A stretch of 64,000 bases of DNA from Smallanthus sonchifolius. Taxonomy: Eukaryota > Streptophyta > Magnoliopsida > Asterales > Asteraceae. Positions 12,335-23,698 of this stretch are shown in pieces. The translations under genes and the position numbers were made by a program. Under the pieces are notes generated by a model, which saw only the letters and a program-made list of their open reading frames with translations, was not told the DNA's origin and searched no databases. Where the stretch lies: NCBI GenBank assembly GCA_023525975.1, contig CM042030.1, positions 25,724,350 to 25,788,349 of the forward strand, in the 5' to 3' direction. Each line of letters starts with the position of its first letter. The first letter of the stretch is position 1.

Positions 12335-13613
12335 GGGCAACAGCCTTGATGAGTCTTAAATTGATTAATTATTTTAACGACCAAACCTCAGAACCCTTTC
12401 TTCCCCAAATCAAAATTGTGAACCCTAGAACTTAAATCGATTCAATTAAACAACTGATCGACCTCGGAATCATAGGGCTTTCGTTCATGGAATCAAAACG
12501 ATCTCAAAGGTGTAAGAATTACCTGTTACGATTAACAAGAGGGTGAGATCGATTGGAGGTTTCCGAGTTCAAGTTTTCGATTGGGATTGCAATACAGAGG
12601 GATAATACGTTTGATGTGAGTATTTAGGGAGTTTGTAAAACTTACTGAGATGGTGTACGACTCGTTATATGGATTCAATTTCATTTGTAACTCGTGAATT
12701 GGACCGGATTTGTCTATAACGGTTACGGGGCTTGATATTCGAGTTATTCGATTAATTTGAAGTGAATTGAGACGCGATTTGGTCCTGAATTCCTAAGAGT
12801 CAATGGTGAGGCGTGATTTGCGGCCGATTACGCGTTTAAATTCCACGATTAAAGGATGAATTGGACTCGGTTTTACTCTACGAAGTCAAACCGTTTGAAT
12901 TCGAAATTGGCCGCTCAACAATTTGAATTGAAATGTTATTTGGGTGTAGGGATGTTCGAAAATCAATTGTGTAAACTCGAAAAGTCCATAATCAGTTGGA
13001 ATTCGACGATGTTAGTCTTGTTTAGCAAGGATCATGAGTTGTTTGACTTTTGGAAGTCAAATTGTAGTCAAAATAAAGGTTAAATGGGTTCAAGGTCAAA
13101 GGTAAGGGTTCAAATATAAAATTCAAATGATGATTGGGGGTTTAAAAGTGTTTCAAGGCATTCAAGATGGGTTCAAGACTAATTTATTTGACTTAAATTC
13201 TATTTATTTATTCGTAACATATATACAAAATAAATATCTAGTGTTATCATTTATAAAAGGATTTAAATTTTCATTTTCATAAAATCACTAAATTGTATAA
13301 GAGGTTCATTTAATCCAGTATGTGTATTTATATTTAGATTGATAAATATCTATACAAAGGATGTAAATATATCATTAAGTTCAAAAAATCTTACTTTCGA
13401 TTTACTTTTTATAATAAAGTATATATAGATATATATGTTATATATACTTATGGAGTCGTATATGGAAACTTTGAACTGATACATGTTTAAAACTAAATTA
13501 AATAAACGAAATTAATATGCCATTCCGAATTAAGCAAGCTCGGAATAGAAATGAAGTATCATTATTGTTTAATTTTATCTTAAAATAATATTAGAAAAAT
13601 CATGGATGTTACA

Positions 13614-13618
13614 TATAT
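13614..13618. repeat. Target site duplication of F, right copy
   Basis: TATAT, matching 4094-4098; followed by further TA repeat units. Confidence 0.6.
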
Positions 13619-15058
13619 ATATATATATTAGTTCAAACGAAACCCTTTTGATGGAATATACGTATTTACATCTATTTAATATTATCCGCTAAGTTAATAC
13701 TTATATTATTAGTATTATTATAATTTTCGTTAGTGAGTCTTGTAAACTCGACCCAACTTAACCGCACACGTGCGTTCAACCTTCACGTAAGCAATTATAA
13801 ATCGTTTTAGCGTGAGTTTTATACCTTCCCATTCATCCGGTTCGTATACGCGAAACCTGTCCACTCGTGTTGACCAAGTTTGACCACGTTTGACTGTGGT
13901 TCGGGATGTTGTATCCTGTCAAAAAATACATCATTTATACACGGGAATGAAACCCAACCACCAAATATTACTAAATCCATAACGTAGGCCAACGGATCTA
14001 AATGGTAAACGAAAATCTTTCAAATTATCCTACTACTTCATAACTAACCTCAAAAGATTTGTAGATCGGGACACCCAAATACCATATAAAACCAGATCTG
14101 CTTGTTTAGGACTTGCCGGCATGTCGGGTGTCGTCAGAGACAATCAAACAACAAAACAAGAGCTATTATTACCGAAAATGCGTAGATCTATGTTCGGGAA
14201 TAACACAAAGACGGGAAAATAACTCACCGGAGTTCGTCGGAACCCTAAAGCCGTCGAGTGTTGCCGGCCTCCTCCCCACCTTCCCGGTCTCTCTCTCCTC
14301 TGCAACTTTATGTGTGTGTTGTGTGTGGTGCTAGGCAAAATGAATAGAGATAAGAGATAATGTACTTTTATAGGTAGGGTTTAGGGTATCGGTTTCTTGT
14401 GATAAAATACTAGTTTGCAGATCACGTGAATCCGTTCGAATTTCCGTAACAACTAAAATTTCTCGAGTTATTATTTTTAGAATACTTGGAATTGTGAAGG
14501 GTCATTAAAAATTCTATGTAAGTATTTAAATCGAGAAGTTTCCACTTCAATTGATATACGAAACAGTACACTTTGGTATCGCGTTTTTAACGTATTCGTT
14601 CTTTTAAAACGTTTCGAGTTTTACTTTTATTATTTCATTAATAATATTAAAGCAAATATTTATAATATTTGACGTATCATAATACATATCGGTTACAACA
14701 GCACCGCTATCGTTAATCTTACGGATATATGACGCTGTTTAACGCTCGCAAAATGAACTATGCGTATATTTATCTGACCAGTCTTCCCAAATGAATATTA
14801 ATACTTAATATCCATAATTCATTATTTTACTTAATTGTCTTGCCGAATATCCGGTAATAAACCGGTGTCTGACGCGTTAAATGTTTAAAATGTTGAATCA
14901 CGTACATATGTCTATTCTTTCTTAAATTCATAGGATTTGTGTAACGAGTCATTAGACGAAACTAATTGACTACTTTGATATTCGGATTATGAAGTTTGGG
15001 CCTCAAACTGTGTTGGGCCTGGCCCAACAACTAGGTTTTAGATTCTGAAATTTTTACA
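13619..15058 (-). repeat. Element I 5' LTR, second part
   Basis: Continuation of 1880-4098 beyond F, ending TTTTTACA at 15058. No gene is supported; ORFs at 14113-14338 overlap on opposite strands. The outer end abuts LTR J, so I lies within J. Confidence 0.55.
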
Positions 15059-15070
15059 GGTGTCACAAAT

Positions 15071-15089
15071 AGGGGCTATGTAAACTCAC
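15071..15089 (-). other. Conserved splice-donor-like block in J LTR
   Basis: The minus strand reads CATG|GTGAGTTTACATAGCCCC, the shared LTR block; the intron side would start at 15089. Confidence 0.45.
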
Positions 15090-15981
15090 CATGCAAATGA
15101 GTAGCTAAATATGACACAATATGTTGTTGTCGTTATTGCACAAATGGTTTGGCTAATCTCAAGATTAAACTATGATTTAATAGTATAGGTGCATCAAAAA
15201 TGGGTTCATAAGACTTAAAGGAGGTCCTAATGTACAAGGGATTGGGTGTGGGTGTATTAGGTTAAGTAGGACAATACTTGATTGAGCCTCAAATAGTATT
15301 TATGAAATCCCTTGATAAAATGTATAAGTGTATAAATAAACGACTTCATTTGTTGTGACAAATAAGAGAATAGTTAGAGTTCTCTTGTGAATATTTGTTT
15401 TAGTAAATAATTAGTCTTCCATTTGTTGGTATAAGTTATAAATAAAAATATAAGGGACGAAAAAAATGGTTCAAGTAATTGAATAGTTTAACGTCATAAA
15501 CAAAAACCTTTCATTTATTTTAGTTTGATTTTATGCAAAAATAATGCTAAGAATACTGATTTAATTTGTTAAAATTAAACCACATTGTTGAAATATAATG
15601 ATCTATTTAAGTACATTATGTCATAATTAATTAAAAGTATAAATTTTGATTTAAATGATTTTATATAGAAAAAAATAAATAAATTATATATAAAATGTGT
15701 ATAACTCTTTACAAAATAAATGGGTTTTATAAAAATAATCATCTTTATGTTCCAATTGTAACTTACAAACCAATGATAATAATTTGTCAAAGTAAAAACA
15801 TTAAATAAATTTAAGTTCATTGGAATTTATAACCTCAGGCTGACAAATGAAATTGTTTTCCTTAAAAACTTATCAATGTAAAAATAATAGAACCGATCTG
15901 AGTTTTATATGTTTATAAAATAAGCTTTATAAAATGAATTTATGTGTAAAAATCAGGTTTTAAAAACAAGTGCCAAGGACC

Positions 15982-16035
15982 TGGATCGAACCTGGGTTGC
16001 TTCTGGGTGGCCATAAGCGCGCAACCGCTGGTCCA
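15982..16035 (-). other. tRNA-like module 1 in J LTR
   Basis: The minus strand has A-box-like TGGACCAGCGG (from 16035) and B-box GGTTCGATCCA (from 15992), 43 nt apart. The segment between resembles module 1 of F. Confidence 0.62.
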
Positions 16036-16145
16036 CTGTCTCAGTAGTGTCCTAATGCCGGGTTCTTAAAATTTAAACAAGAGCGGGGATGGGGCCGGGT
16101 TTCAGGGCAGTAGCACGTGCAAAAAAGGAAAAAGGTGCGGGGCAA

Positions 16146-16199
16146 GGACTCGAACCCGCGACCTTTCCTGTATGAGTCAAGGGTTTTACCGGTGGATCT
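16146..16199 (-). other. tRNA-like module 2 in J LTR
   Basis: The minus strand has AGATCCACCGG (A-box-like, from 16199) and GGTTCGAGTCC (B-box, from 16156), 43 nt apart. It resembles module 2 of F and the module in B. Confidence 0.58.
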
Positions 16200-17256
16200 G
16201 GGAATTTGCCATGATTAATCCCCATTCGTTAAATCCTTTAACAAACAGATCTAATCCATCTTCATCCCCAAATCAGGTTTGCGTGTTCTGGCCAAGAACC
16301 CTAATTCAATTTAGGCTCGATACCCTCTGTCATCAAGAATCGACAGAGGGCTTTTGGTTAGCACCAATTCATGAATCAAATGACACAAACCTTACCTGAA
16401 TTGATGGACTAACGATCGACAACGGCTAGGTCATTGAACTCGATGTTCTTGGCACTTGATCAAGCTCCATGAGTGTAGTGTTAAGTGTGTGTGTGAGTTT
16501 AGGGAGTTAAAGGGAGGCATCGTGAAGGTGGGAGGCTCGTTTAATTTGTTTATTTCAATTCATCAAGCACGAATTAATCTCCTTTACGAGTTGGGGACGG
16601 TTTCGTAAAAAAGGGCATTCATAATCATTGAATTGGTGATAATTGGGTCATTAATTCTAATTGAAACAGTTTGATTAACGTTTATGCACGATTTGAACTC
16701 ATTAATTGCCATAAATTCCGCGGATTGCATGTGAGTTTGAATCAGTTTGACTTCAGATAGCCAATTTGAGGAGTTTGAGTATGATGTCTGTTTCTATGTG
16801 CAATTCCAGCCGAATTGCTTTGTTGTTTTTGGCCATTTAATGTTTCTACATGATTAACAGTCTTAACATCAAGAATCCGATGGTTTGGCAATTGAATTTG
16901 AAGAAGTTTGTCCCTGTTGACTTTTAGGGGGTCAAATGCATTATTAAAAAGGTTCGATTTAAGATGCAAGGGTTCAAGTTGAGGGTTCGATCACATAGGG
17001 GGTTCAAATGTAACAATTGGGGTCTAAACCACATTAATTTATAAAAAAAATCATCTTTAAATATAAATTAATTTTTATTATTTTCTAAAATTTGTAAAAC
17101 TAAACACTTTAGGTTAATTTTTTTTATAACCAATTTATGAGGGTTTATTTAAAAGTGTCAAATATATGTTTTTGTTTAGAAACCATTTTGATTTATAAAT
17201 TTCAAATATATACTTAGATATGTTTATATATACTTATATTTATAAATGATAACACT

Positions 17257-17263
17257 TATATCC

Positions 17264-17331
<68 letters not shown>

Positions 17332-17332
17332 A
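17257..17332. repeat. (TA)n/(TG)n microsatellite
   Basis: A pure run of ta dinucleotides followed by about eight tg units within LTR J. Confidence 0.9.
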
Positions 17333-18784
17333 TAATATGTATACATATGGTAAGGATAAAGTATGAATTTGTATGAATGAAATCCTGAATTTGATACTCA
17401 TGTAATTAGGGTTTATGTGACATCATGCATTGAACTAGAAATAAGATTGAAATGTTATTATTGTACTAAAACAAGGCATAAGAAAATCATGGATGTTACA
17501 GATAGCTTCATGACTGCTTAACATTGCATATGTATATTATTTTAATTTGAATATTTGCATGTAATTTGGATTGTCAGTAGGCTATAAGCGCTTTTAAACC
17601 ATTAGTAGTGTGAAAACATAATGATCTATGTCACAATTATGATTTGAACCCATATTATGTTAGGTGTATGTGTTAAAGATCATTATCAGATATAGAATAT
17701 GAGACTTTAAGTATTCATGAGACTAGTATCGGATTATGTCTACTAGCACAATTTATTTCCGTTCACTTCTTGACCATGCCCCGAAAAGCATGTGATTGAA
17801 GTCGGACGAAGATATGTTCTTGACAACACTTGTCAAAATATCCAGATAACAGTTGGATCACGTTGCCCTGTTTCATTTAATCAATTGAGTCCTTGATGGT
17901 TCTTCTGTTACCATGAATCTTGATACTTCATCCAAACCATGCAATTTGAATCATTCTGATGGTTTATAATCCTGTGGGATTCTGCTTGTTTTTTTTCCTG
18001 TGCTAACCGATGTAGTTTCATCCTTGTGATTGATTTTATCTTTTCATAAGTCTCATATGTCTTGAAGATAGTGCAATTTAATTTATGTTGGCATACTTGT
18101 GGGGTACACATTGTTTTCATATAAATGGTACTAACCCATAAGAACGTGGGATAAAAATTCTGTTGGTTTCAAATCTTATAACGCTGACAACTTGAATTGA
18201 AATGTTGTGTATTAAAAATTCGGTACGAATAAGTTAGCAAGTCATGATCTGATCATGTTTACTTTGAAGTTTATCGCGTATCATCTCATGACTTCTGAAT
18301 ATTTGAAAAGAAAGTTGTGATAGTTCTGAGATATCTAATACAGTGTTGCACAAGTTGTATGTTTGATGTGTTGAGAACAATATCTAGATAGAATGTCGTA
18401 GGTCACCCTTAGATCTGCTAGAGATTTTATATTTGAAATGTGTGTGATTCATCAAGATACTTATATGATCTTCTTATTCACAATGTTCTACCAAAAATAT
18501 GTGATTCTGTTTGTACAGAGAAATGCCAAAAAGATTTTATGTTTGTTATTTTTTGAAAAATCCAAAAATATTTTTTTTACATTTTACATTTTCTGCTTGT
18601 TTAATTAAAAAAATTCCAAAAAAAATATTTTAGGTGTGTTTTAACATAAACTTTCAAAAATCCAAAAAGATTTTATTCTCGGCTTCCATGGTATTGTTAC
18701 TTTGTTATTTGTATTTCATAGGATTCTGAAGATTCGTTTTTGTCAGGATTGATATTTGCTTTCATAATTGAACAGGGTTGATAT

Positions 18785-18872
18785 TGGAATTTATAACAAG
18801 TACGCCAAGGTTTGGCCTAGCGCAGTTGTAAGTGCGCCTGAACAATGGTCAAGATTACTTACTAAGTGCGCT
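18785..18872 (+). repeat. Palindromic unit array upstream of TATA (H)
   Basis: Three degraded units start near 18785, 18819 and 18852, about 33 bp apart; the best preserved halves are AAGTACGC, AAGTGCGC and ACTT-ACT-AAGTGCGC. The array ends 18 nt before a TATA box, as at the matching place in G. Confidence 0.6.
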
Positions 18873-18890
18873 AAGAGAAATTTGAAAAAG

Positions 18891-18898
18891 TATAAATA
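18891..18898 (+). promoter_or_regulatory. TATA box upstream of H env-position ORF
   Basis: TATAAATA, 18 nt after the palindrome array and about 550 nt before the ORF. The spacing from array to TATA matches G. Promoter use is inferred. Confidence 0.5.
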
Positions 18899-19277
18899 TG
18901 AAGGGTGTCTGTTCAACTGTCACTATTGCCTCTTTCCTGGTTTGAGCGTACTTATCATAGAATTTCACTGATCTTGTTATTAACTTCTAAGTGTTCGTGT
19001 TCTTTTGTTCTAGGTGTTATTTCAATTAAAGGGTATGCTATATTCATCTTCTTCGTAATCATATTGACCGATTTCAATAGATATTAGTCAGGGTTTCACT
19101 TTTCAGTTTGAATATCTGGTTTTTGATCGAAATATTGTAAAATTGTTGTGTTTTTTGTTGAAATTGAGCATTCATTTTGGCTATAACCTACTTTTCGATC
19201 ATAACAAACTTTGATTTGGCCTGTGGTACATCTTAATCTCCCTTATCGAGTTTTCAAAATTTACATGTTGGTGGTCT

Positions 19278-19364
19278 AGCGTACTTGCTTAAGTGCGCAT
19301 GAGTTAACCCTAGCGAACTTATAAGTGCGCTATAAGTCCTTGTAGCGTAGTTATTAAGTGCGCC
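19278..19364 (+). repeat. Palindromic unit array in H leader
   Basis: Three units start at 19278, 19312 and 19344, each of the form AGCGNACTT...AAGTGCGC with 2-4 nt at the centre and 32-34 bp between starts. It ends about 80 nt before the ATG at 19448. Confidence 0.65.
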
Positions 19365-19447
19365 AGAGATAATCTTCTGAATGTGATTTTGAATTTTTCT
19401 AAGTATGTGATTGTATTTCTAATGTGTTGTTTATTGTGTATACAGTC

Positions 19448-19598
19448 ATGGCTAGTGAATTTTTCAGTGATCATAATCAGATAGCTTTATTGAATCCAGA
19501 ATCGAAGGGTGCAATGTTAGAATATCGAGAGATTATAGACTTTTTGAATCGTTTAAGGATTGCTTTTGCCTTATTTGCTGATCCCGTGATATCAAGAC
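19448..19598 (+). pseudogene. H env-position ORF, N-terminal fragment
   Basis: About 50 codons beginning MASEFFSDHNQIALLNPESK are homologous to the start of the G ORF at 59224 (shared: WKGA/SKGA, YREIIDFLN, ADPV). The frame is cut at about 19598, where LTR E begins. The start is fixed by the homology and by a splice acceptor (tatacag) 2 nt before the ATG. The function is unknown; related hypothetical proteins are, to my knowledge, common in Asteraceae retroelements. Confidence 0.6.
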
Positions 19599-21146
19599 TT
19601 TCGGGCTATACCCGAGGGGCGTGACTCGAGAGGATCTTTACCATTGAATTACTTTGAACGACCACTAAATGGATTTCAAAATACATGTTTTATGCATGAC
19701 TCGAACGAGTCCAAAATAAAGTTTGACATGGTCCAAAGTAAAAGTGCGGAAGCAATGTTTAAATGTTTACAACATTTAAAAATAAGGATGATAAAATATT
19801 GTTTATCAAAATAGGATGCCATGCATGATGAGTGTGTGACTCCGGTGGGTCCATCCTAGCCACATATCCTATGCATTCAACGAACTGAGACAAACATGCT
19901 AAAATGGGTCAACATAATGTTGGTGAGTTCACAGGTTATATGTAATGGAAATCATATCATGAAATGTTTTGGAAAATCATATATTGACAACGCATGGAAA
20001 AGCATATGTTGAAAATGCATGGAAACTCTACACAATCATTGTTGATCAGACAAAACAAAAATTTATCATAAGTCTACCAACCGAAGCTCAACTGTAGCCA
20101 CTGAAAAAAAAAAGTATGTGGTTCGCCTCTTTGTGCCATGCACATGAATGGATTAGGTCAATTATGTACCCGTTTGACCTCCAGTCGAAGTTAGCGCTAC
20201 TAACACGGGTATGGGTTGTTAAACCCAACAGTACTATTCATGATCATCTCGCTTGTGGAAAAATTAACGATTGACTCTGAGAGGACTTTGTACACACCAT
20301 GTACAACTTATATAATTGATGTAACTGTGTATGTATGGAAAATGTGACGATCGGAAATGTCTACTTGAGCATGTATCTCACCCTAGAAGGAAAATGAGTA
20401 AAACGGGTTGTGAGAACTCACCTGATAAAGCGGTAATGATATGCAAGTCTTATCGAATCCGGCTAAATGAGATGACCTACTCGTGCCCTAGGAAACATTT
20501 AGGACTTTAAGGTCTATGTATTGTAAATGATTGACTATGAACTCTATGCATCCAAAGAGTTGTTTGAAAAGTGACTTTGACGTTTCAAAGATGTTTTGAC
20601 TTGACGACCCGTTGGTGACACGTTGGACTTAAACATTCAAATCCTAACATGGAATTCAAATCTCCTTTGAAATAGTCTATTATCGTCTAATAAACACATT
20701 GGCACATTCGATTGGAATTTAGAACTTGAAACATAACTTTTGATACATTAAAGTTTCCTTAATTGGAAAGTCAAGTTGTTGAGTCCTAAACATGGCAACT
20801 ATGCAAAGTTGATGTTCAAACATGAAATTAGGCATGTTATAACATATATATAACATTTCAATGTTTACTTGCTAAAAATAGACAAACATGTGAGTTTCGG
20901 ATAAGTAAGGTTTCCTATTATAGCAAGATCATGTCAAATTGGCAAGTTCATGGAATAATATCATATATTATCATACAATGCACTTAGTTACATGTTACTA
21001 AGTCATTTAGACCTTCTAATCATGTTAACAACTTGCAAACACATCTTGTGGAAAAGTAAAGTTTCCTTATTTAAAAATCGGGCTCTAAAGCTCATACACA
21101 TGCATTTTAATCCACCATTTTGGTCAATCATTCTTCCATAATGTTC
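19599..21146 (-). repeat. Element E LTR fragment, left part
   Basis: This has LTR landmarks of the Ty3-type elements here: gttggtgagttcacagg near 19920 and the splice-donor block at 20416-20421. The expected TGTCACACC end is missing at 19599, so the edge is damaged. It is split by element C and resumes at 54653. No gene is supported. Confidence 0.5.
20408..20421 (-). other. Conserved splice-donor-like block in E
   Basis: The minus strand reads ATCAG|GTGAGTTCTCACAACCCG, a diverged form of the shared LTR block. Confidence 0.45.
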
Positions 21147-21151
21147 ACTAC
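21147..21151. repeat. Target site duplication of C, left copy
   Basis: ACTAC directly precedes the left LTR of C and recurs at 54648-54652. Confidence 0.9.
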
Positions 21152-22430
21152 TGTCACACCCCGACCGATGGCGGAATCATCGGGGCGGGACATGTAGACT
21201 GTTCATAAGCACATGGTTGACTAGATTAAATATATTAAACATCAAATTTCATAACAAGTAGTCCAAATACAACCAAATCCAAAATAGAACCAAATTAAAA
21301 TACATAGAGTTCTTTTATTTAATTTAACTAAGTCCAAGCCTATGTGTAGCACATCTTGATCAATCTCACACATTAGAACCTGAAACATGAATAAAATAAA
21401 GTCAACTAAAAAGTTGGTGAGTATAACACAGGTTTATATAGATAGCATATAGTTGTAAAACAAATCCATACATATCATGATAAATAAGGCATTTATGGGG
21501 AGCAGCTATTATGTAACCATGTACAACCAAACCTTTGTAACTAGCATGCAAAATTGTGTTGTCGGTATCAATCACCCCAATCTGGGTGGGTTTGTCAAAC
21601 TCAATAGATCTATCATTGAAAACCGTCAGCTTGTATAGTTAATGATTGCACATAATCGCATACAAAGGTTAGCACACCTAGCACTCGAGCATAAAGCTCA
21701 AATTGCACACATGAATGTAAATAGGATTTGTACTTGTGTTGTTTGTGTAAATGTAAACATGTAATTTGAATAATGTTCATGTTCCACCCCAAAATGTAAA
21801 AGAGTAAAAGGGGCTATGTATACTCACTTGGTTCGAAGGCGTAGCTAACAAGGATACTAGATAGAATAAGGATCCTTGAAATGCACAAGTTAACCTAAGG
21901 AGTAATGTATATGGTATTAATAGTGTGCACCAATGTTTAAGTCTAAAGTTGCATTTGGACTTGTGTAATAAGGTCATTGATTTGTAATTGGAGGTATTGA
22001 ATAAAATATATAAAGTTTGAAAGAGTATTTTTAGAACATTTTGATTAAGGTTTGAGTTTAAATAATTAAACAAGTAATGTAAATAATTATTGTTTATGAA
22101 AACATTGTAAGTATTAGTTATAAGTTAGTATAATTAATTAATTGTTTTTGTTTAAATATAAATTAAATAAATAATCATTTTATTTATTTATTTATAAAAT
22201 GTAACTTAATCATTTAAATACTTTTTTTTAAATGAAAGGTTTAACAATAATTATAAATTAAATTTTATAAACTTTAAATAATTAATTTTTCCATTAAATA
22301 TTTGTTATTTCTAAATCAAATTAAATGCAATTTTATAAAATTCAACTATTTTTATTTTGTAATTCAATCAGAATATTTGTGGTTTGAAAAAAATATATAA
22401 AATTTATAATTCTGCCAAGATTTTAACTCA

Positions 22431-22712
22431 CACACGACCGTGCCTGGGAATGGCACGATCGTGCTCGAACCACGGGCGCGACCATGCTAGTCAGGGCGCG
22501 ACCGTGTTGATCAAACAGAGGGCTTAAACTAATTAAATCATTAGGCACGACCGTGCCTTGGCTAGGCACGATCGTGTCTATGATCCTAAGACACGACTGA
22601 GATTAGCCAAAGGGCATGATTGGGTCTGTACAGGAGGACACGACCGCGCTGATAGTCGGCACGACCGCGTCTCTTGAGGCACGACCACGCTAGATGATTA
22701 GCGCGACCGCGT
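22431..22712. repeat. GC-rich palindromic motif array 1 in C 3' LTR
   Basis: About twelve copies of GCACGACCGTGCC-like motif (for example GGCACGATCGTGC, GCGCGACCGTGT, GCACGACCGCGTC) are mostly 20-25 bp apart, in an otherwise A/T-rich LTR. Many are self-complementary. Confidence 0.8.
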
Positions 22713-23319
22713 CTGTTCCAAATCAGGAACGAATTGACTAATTCTTATAATAACAGGATTGGAAATCATAGGGCTTTCACCCATTAGATTATTTCAAGTC
22801 TTTTTGCATAGATTAATTGGATTTAAAACGTGTCTAAAGTCGGATTCGATTAAATCATTTTTGAACAAAAACTAGATTCGGGTTTAAGATGATTTCCATA
22901 TTGGAAGCCCAAATTAACATGGGGCTTTTGATCTAAGGACTGAATCGATAGAGGGAAAGGTTTCAATTACCCGGAATGATGGCGAATTGATAGCGAATGG
23001 TAGAAAGGAGTTCCGACGTCGGCGAGCTTGGTTTCCGGCGTCTTCTGCTACGATTCCGGTTGCTTCAAGAGGGTCAGTAGCTTCTGGGAGAATCGTTTGT
23101 GCGTTTGCTTGAGAGAATTGCAAGCAATTTGGAGGATTCTATGTTCTAGTGGACAATTTTGTTGATTATTAGGTGAATTGATGAAATTCCATTTATTTGT
23201 TGTAATTAGGACGATCAAGTGGCTTAACTCTGTTTGTTAATAGTTGGAACGTGTAAAACGGTTACGAAATCGAACGTCTCTGTGATTAAAGTCTGTATTT
23301 ACGTTTCAATTGATGAGAG

Positions 23320-23428
23320 GCGCGACCGTGCCAAGGCACCGGGCGCGACCGTTCCAAAGCAAGGCGCGCGAACGTGCCATGGCACTTGGCGCGACCGTGC
23401 CAGAACGAGGCGCGACCGTGCCTATTAG
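23320..23428. repeat. GC-rich palindromic motif array 2 in C 3' LTR
   Basis: Five copies of GGCGCGACCGTGCC-like motif start near 23322, 23343, 23364, 23389 and 23410. The matching array in the other LTR also has five, but different, units. Confidence 0.8.
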
Positions 23429-23663
23429 GGTTTCTTGTAACTTTTTAACATCAGACCTTGTAACTTTGGTCTTTGACATATTTGTATAAATAGATACTTA
23501 TGTAGTGTTTTAGTAGGTGATAACCGTGTAAAATTTGCGGATTAACATTGAAATATAATATTCAATTGATGGTACGAATAGAATAAAACAGTGCACTAGA
23601 ATTTGGTTTGAAATGCATTACATTGAATTTGAAATACGTATACTAAAAATCAGAAATGTTACA

Positions 23664-23698
23664 GTCTCCCCATGTTGAGGGAATTTCGTCCCGAAATT
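23664..23698 (-). promoter_or_regulatory. C polypurine tract and hairpin
   Basis: The minus strand has CATGGGGAGAC next to the LTR. The inverted repeat AATTTCG-GGA-CGAAATT lies at 23682-23698, overlapping the end of pol. Confidence 0.65.

Larger units (their letters stand above)
4099..13613 (-). mobile_element. Element F, non-autonomous Ty3-type LTR element
   Basis: The element is complete from end to end: LTRs 4099-7115 and 10560-13613 (TGTCACACC...TGTTACA), a PBS, a PPT region and a 5-bp TSD. The 3.4-kb interior has no gag, protease, reverse transcriptase or integrase. The only coding trace is a broken coiled-coil/membrane ORF at 9202-9777. Its ends match the Tekay-like elements of this window, so an autonomous relative could have moved it. 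It sits in the LTR of element I. Confidence 0.85.
10560..13613 (-). repeat. F 5' LTR (3054 bp)
   Basis: Partner of 4099-7115, slightly longer through a duplicated A/T-rich block near 11567-11640 and a short insert near 12805. The splice-donor block GTGAGTTTTACATAGCCCC is at about 11235-11253. Confidence 0.88.
15059..17500 (-). repeat. Element J LTR (5' LTR or solo LTR), interrupted by I
   Basis: It opens inside an LTR just before the conserved block aggggctatgtaaactcacc and ends GGATGTTACA at 17500, the usual LTR end here. Its first part must lie left of element I, outside the window. It holds two tRNA-like modules and a long TA/TG microsatellite (about 17257-17332). No PPT follows its right end, so this is an outer LTR edge. 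No gene is supported. Confidence 0.6.
17501..19598 (+). mobile_element. Element H, Ty1/copia (Sirevirus-like) fragment: pol-to-env-ORF spacer and ORF start
   Basis: Positions 17560-17760 resemble the reverse complement of 60950-61200 in G (shared: gaattgtcagtagg, ctagtagtgtgaaaac, gtgatttgaaccc). The rest follows the same plan: palindrome array, TATA box, second array, splice acceptor, ATG. H is therefore a diverged relative of G on the opposite strand. It is cut on the left by LTR J and on the right by LTR E. The spacer 17501-18784 has no gene. Confidence 0.65.
21152..23663 (-). repeat. C 3' LTR (2512 bp)
   Basis: It begins TGTCACACCCCG and ends AATGTTACA. Landmarks are the splice-donor block (21822-21827) and two GC-rich motif arrays (22431-22712 and 23320-23428). 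Pairs with 52140-54647. ORFs in it are chance; one at 23234-23428 is the translated array. Confidence 0.92.

Noticed and set aside
15575..15820. 81-codon hydrophobic ORF in J
   Set aside because: It is a translation of A/T-rich LTR sequence; Phe/Ile/Asn/Tyr richness is what such DNA gives by chance.
19424..19447. Upstream start for the H ORF
   Set aside because: The eight extra codons lie before the conserved splice acceptor and have no counterpart in G.
23234..23428. 64-codon Arg-rich ORF
   Set aside because: It is the translation of the GC-rich motif array; the matching LTR copy does not keep the same unit order.
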